In this document: positions 62,545-64,000 of the stretch, in pieces
How positions within the stretch are numbered: position 1 is the first letter of the stretch
How the letters are laid out: every line of letters begins with the position of its first letter
DNA from: Ochotona curzoniae
Taxonomy: Eukaryota; Chordata; Mammalia; Lagomorpha; Ochotonidae
NCBI RefSeq assembly: GCF_017591425.1
Contig: NW_024466459.1
Span: 1,860,001-1,924,000, forward strand
DNA length: 64,000 nt
Direction: 5' to 3'
The notes under the pieces: generated by a model
The model's database searches: none
What the model was told of the DNA's origin: nothing
What the model saw: only the letters and a program-made list of their open reading frames with translations
Program-made: the position numbers and the translations under genes

Positions 62545-63861
62545 CTGTGAAGAAAGGGCAAATTGCTTTTTTAAACTTCAGAATATTCTGGCATTTAAGA
62601 TGCATGAATAATTACATAGAGATCACTATTTGCTACAAAAGATAATTCCATTCTTTAATTCTCTTTGACAATTTCAGCTTTTAACCAGAAATTTATCAGA
62701 CCATTTAAAATCAAACATTAAATTCACTGCTATCCTAAATATCAAAATCATATTTTTTCTTGTTTCTGTCTCAAAAAATACTCAACTGTCAAAATCTAGA
62801 GATTACCTCACAACATGTAAGTTTTTTCATAGTGTTGCCAGTCTTTTGTCCCCAGAAAGGTGAAGGTTGGAAATGCTCACTGCTCTCCTTCCAAATAACC
62901 CCTCAGCAATTCATTTAAACAAACAGTTCATAAAGGGTTTTACACAGAAGAATGGAGTATAAACAGCCATGCAATTTTACTGAACAGTTACTATGTATGA
63001 TGAAGAAGAAAAAAAATTAGTAATACTCTGCCATAAGGAAAATAACCAGCCAATTAGGGAGATTAAAAATCCTATACATGAAAATGAAACAAAATCAAGC
63101 TGAAATTAAACAAGTGCCCAGCTATAGTGGTTACAATAGTTAACACTATGTCAGGTTCTGTAGTAAATGTCTTATCAATATCTTCACAATAACCCCCTAA
63201 GATGGATAACATTATTGTTCCTATGTTAATGACAAGGAAACTGAGGCACATAGGGGTTGTTAGCTCCAGTTCACACAGCAACCAGTGGCATAGTCAGGGT
63301 CCAAAGTTCGGGTTCTAAAGCTGCGGATGTGAAGTCTGGCTCTAGACTTCCTGCTCTGAACCACTGCGCTGCACTGCACCTTTCAGTTACCCTGAGTTTA
63401 ACAATGAGCACAGCGAGAGCTCAGAACAATGCAGACAGGCTTGGGGAGGGGAGCGGACTCAGCTGGGCTGGAAAGGACACAGGGGAAGGAACTTTCCCAG
63501 CAACAAGAGTGCCAAGGAAGGCACAACAGTATGTGAAGGGCTTTGAGGGGTCATCAAAGCTTCTGCACTTCAGCATAAAAGACCTGAGCACAGACACAAC
63601 TGATCCAGCCTGAGAGTTGAGACTCAGAAAAGAGGGCTTAGAATGACTCTACATAATAGGGAGTCATTTTGGTTCCTGATGCTGACTATAAATCCAGTCA
63701 TTAATCTACCGGTGGTTGTCAAGACAGACTAGGACAAAGAAAGGGTAGAGGCAGGGACCATTTATGAAGACTTTGTAATAATCAAACAGCTGAATGAGAA
63801 ATCCCCGGATAAGGAAAAACCACATGAAAGAGAAAAGAACTAATAGTTAAGAGAGCTACTC
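62545..63861 (-). other. SMURF2: SMURF2 intron 2 (left part)
   Basis: Contains one MIR (below) and otherwise unique-looking DNA. The 118-codon frame at 63257-63613 overlaps the MIR and is not a gene. Confidence 0.5.
63110..63375 (-). mobile_element. MIR SINE
   Basis: Well preserved reverse MIR: gacaaggaaactgaggcaca, gttcacacagcaaccagtgg, gtctggctctagacttcctg, tgctctgaaccactgcgctg. Confidence 0.85.
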
Positions 63862-64000
63862 TGGGGCCTGGAGCGGTAACCTAGTGGCTAAAGTCCTCGC
63901 CTTGAACGCGCCGGAATTCCATATGGGCGCCAGTTCTAATCCCAATTCCCATCCAGGTCCATGCTTGTGGCCTGGGAAAGCAGTCGAGGACAGTCCAAGG
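63862..64000 (+). mobile_element. C-type SINE, young subfamily, cut by the window edge
   Basis: Head ggggcctggagcggtaacct, tcctcgccttgaacgcgccg, gttctaatcccaattccc. The tail lies outside. Confidence 0.93.

Noticed and set aside
63257..63613. 118-codon frame in SMURF2 intron 2
   Set aside because: Its first third is a reverse MIR and the rest has no protein signature. No splice sites fit.

Overview
This window is nuclear DNA of a mammal, almost certainly a lagomorph and probably a pika (Ochotona). It has split genes with GT-AG introns and about 65 tRNA-related C-type SINEs. The older SINE copies look like rabbit C repeats. The younger ones carry a head of the type 'ggcctagcggctaaagtcc' or 'ggcgcaagtggttaaaggtc', which I associate with pika. 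The species call is inference; the mammalian gene assignments are firm.

Two convergent genes occupy the window, matching the CEP95-SMURF2 order of human 17q24 (from memory). On the + strand, positions 1-11538 hold the last eleven recognisable coding exons of CEP95, a centrosomal coiled-coil protein. They splice into one open frame of 441 residues plus stop. On the - strand, positions 62544 down to 17861 hold coding exons 3-19 of SMURF2, a HECT-type E3 ubiquitin ligase. They join with consistent phases into 717 codons plus stop, equal to residues 32-748 of the 748-residue human protein. Exons 1-2 and the promoter lie beyond the right edge. The SMURF2 3' UTR runs to a polyadenylation signal near 14963. 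About 3.3 kb of intergenic DNA with no gene that I can see separates the two transcripts.

SMURF2 domains read right to left: C2 (exons 3-5), WW1 (6-7), WW2 (8-9), WW3 (10), a linker (11) and HECT (12-19). The catalytic cysteine codon is split between exons 18 and 19.

Introns and the intergenic region are packed with repeats. They hold layered SINEs, some nested or in tandem and several with clear target-site duplications, old and younger L1 pieces, MIR and L2 fragments, an MLT1-like LTR, a probable DNA-transposon MITE and microsatellites. Nearly all long open frames outside the exons are chance frames inside SINEs or UTR. I see no CRISPR array, operon, tRNA/rRNA gene or novel biochemical system. 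The interesting signals concern splicing and retrotransposon history.

Exon edges are read to the base from splice sites and reading phase. Repeat edges are approximate (about 5-20 bases) except where a target-site duplication is quoted.
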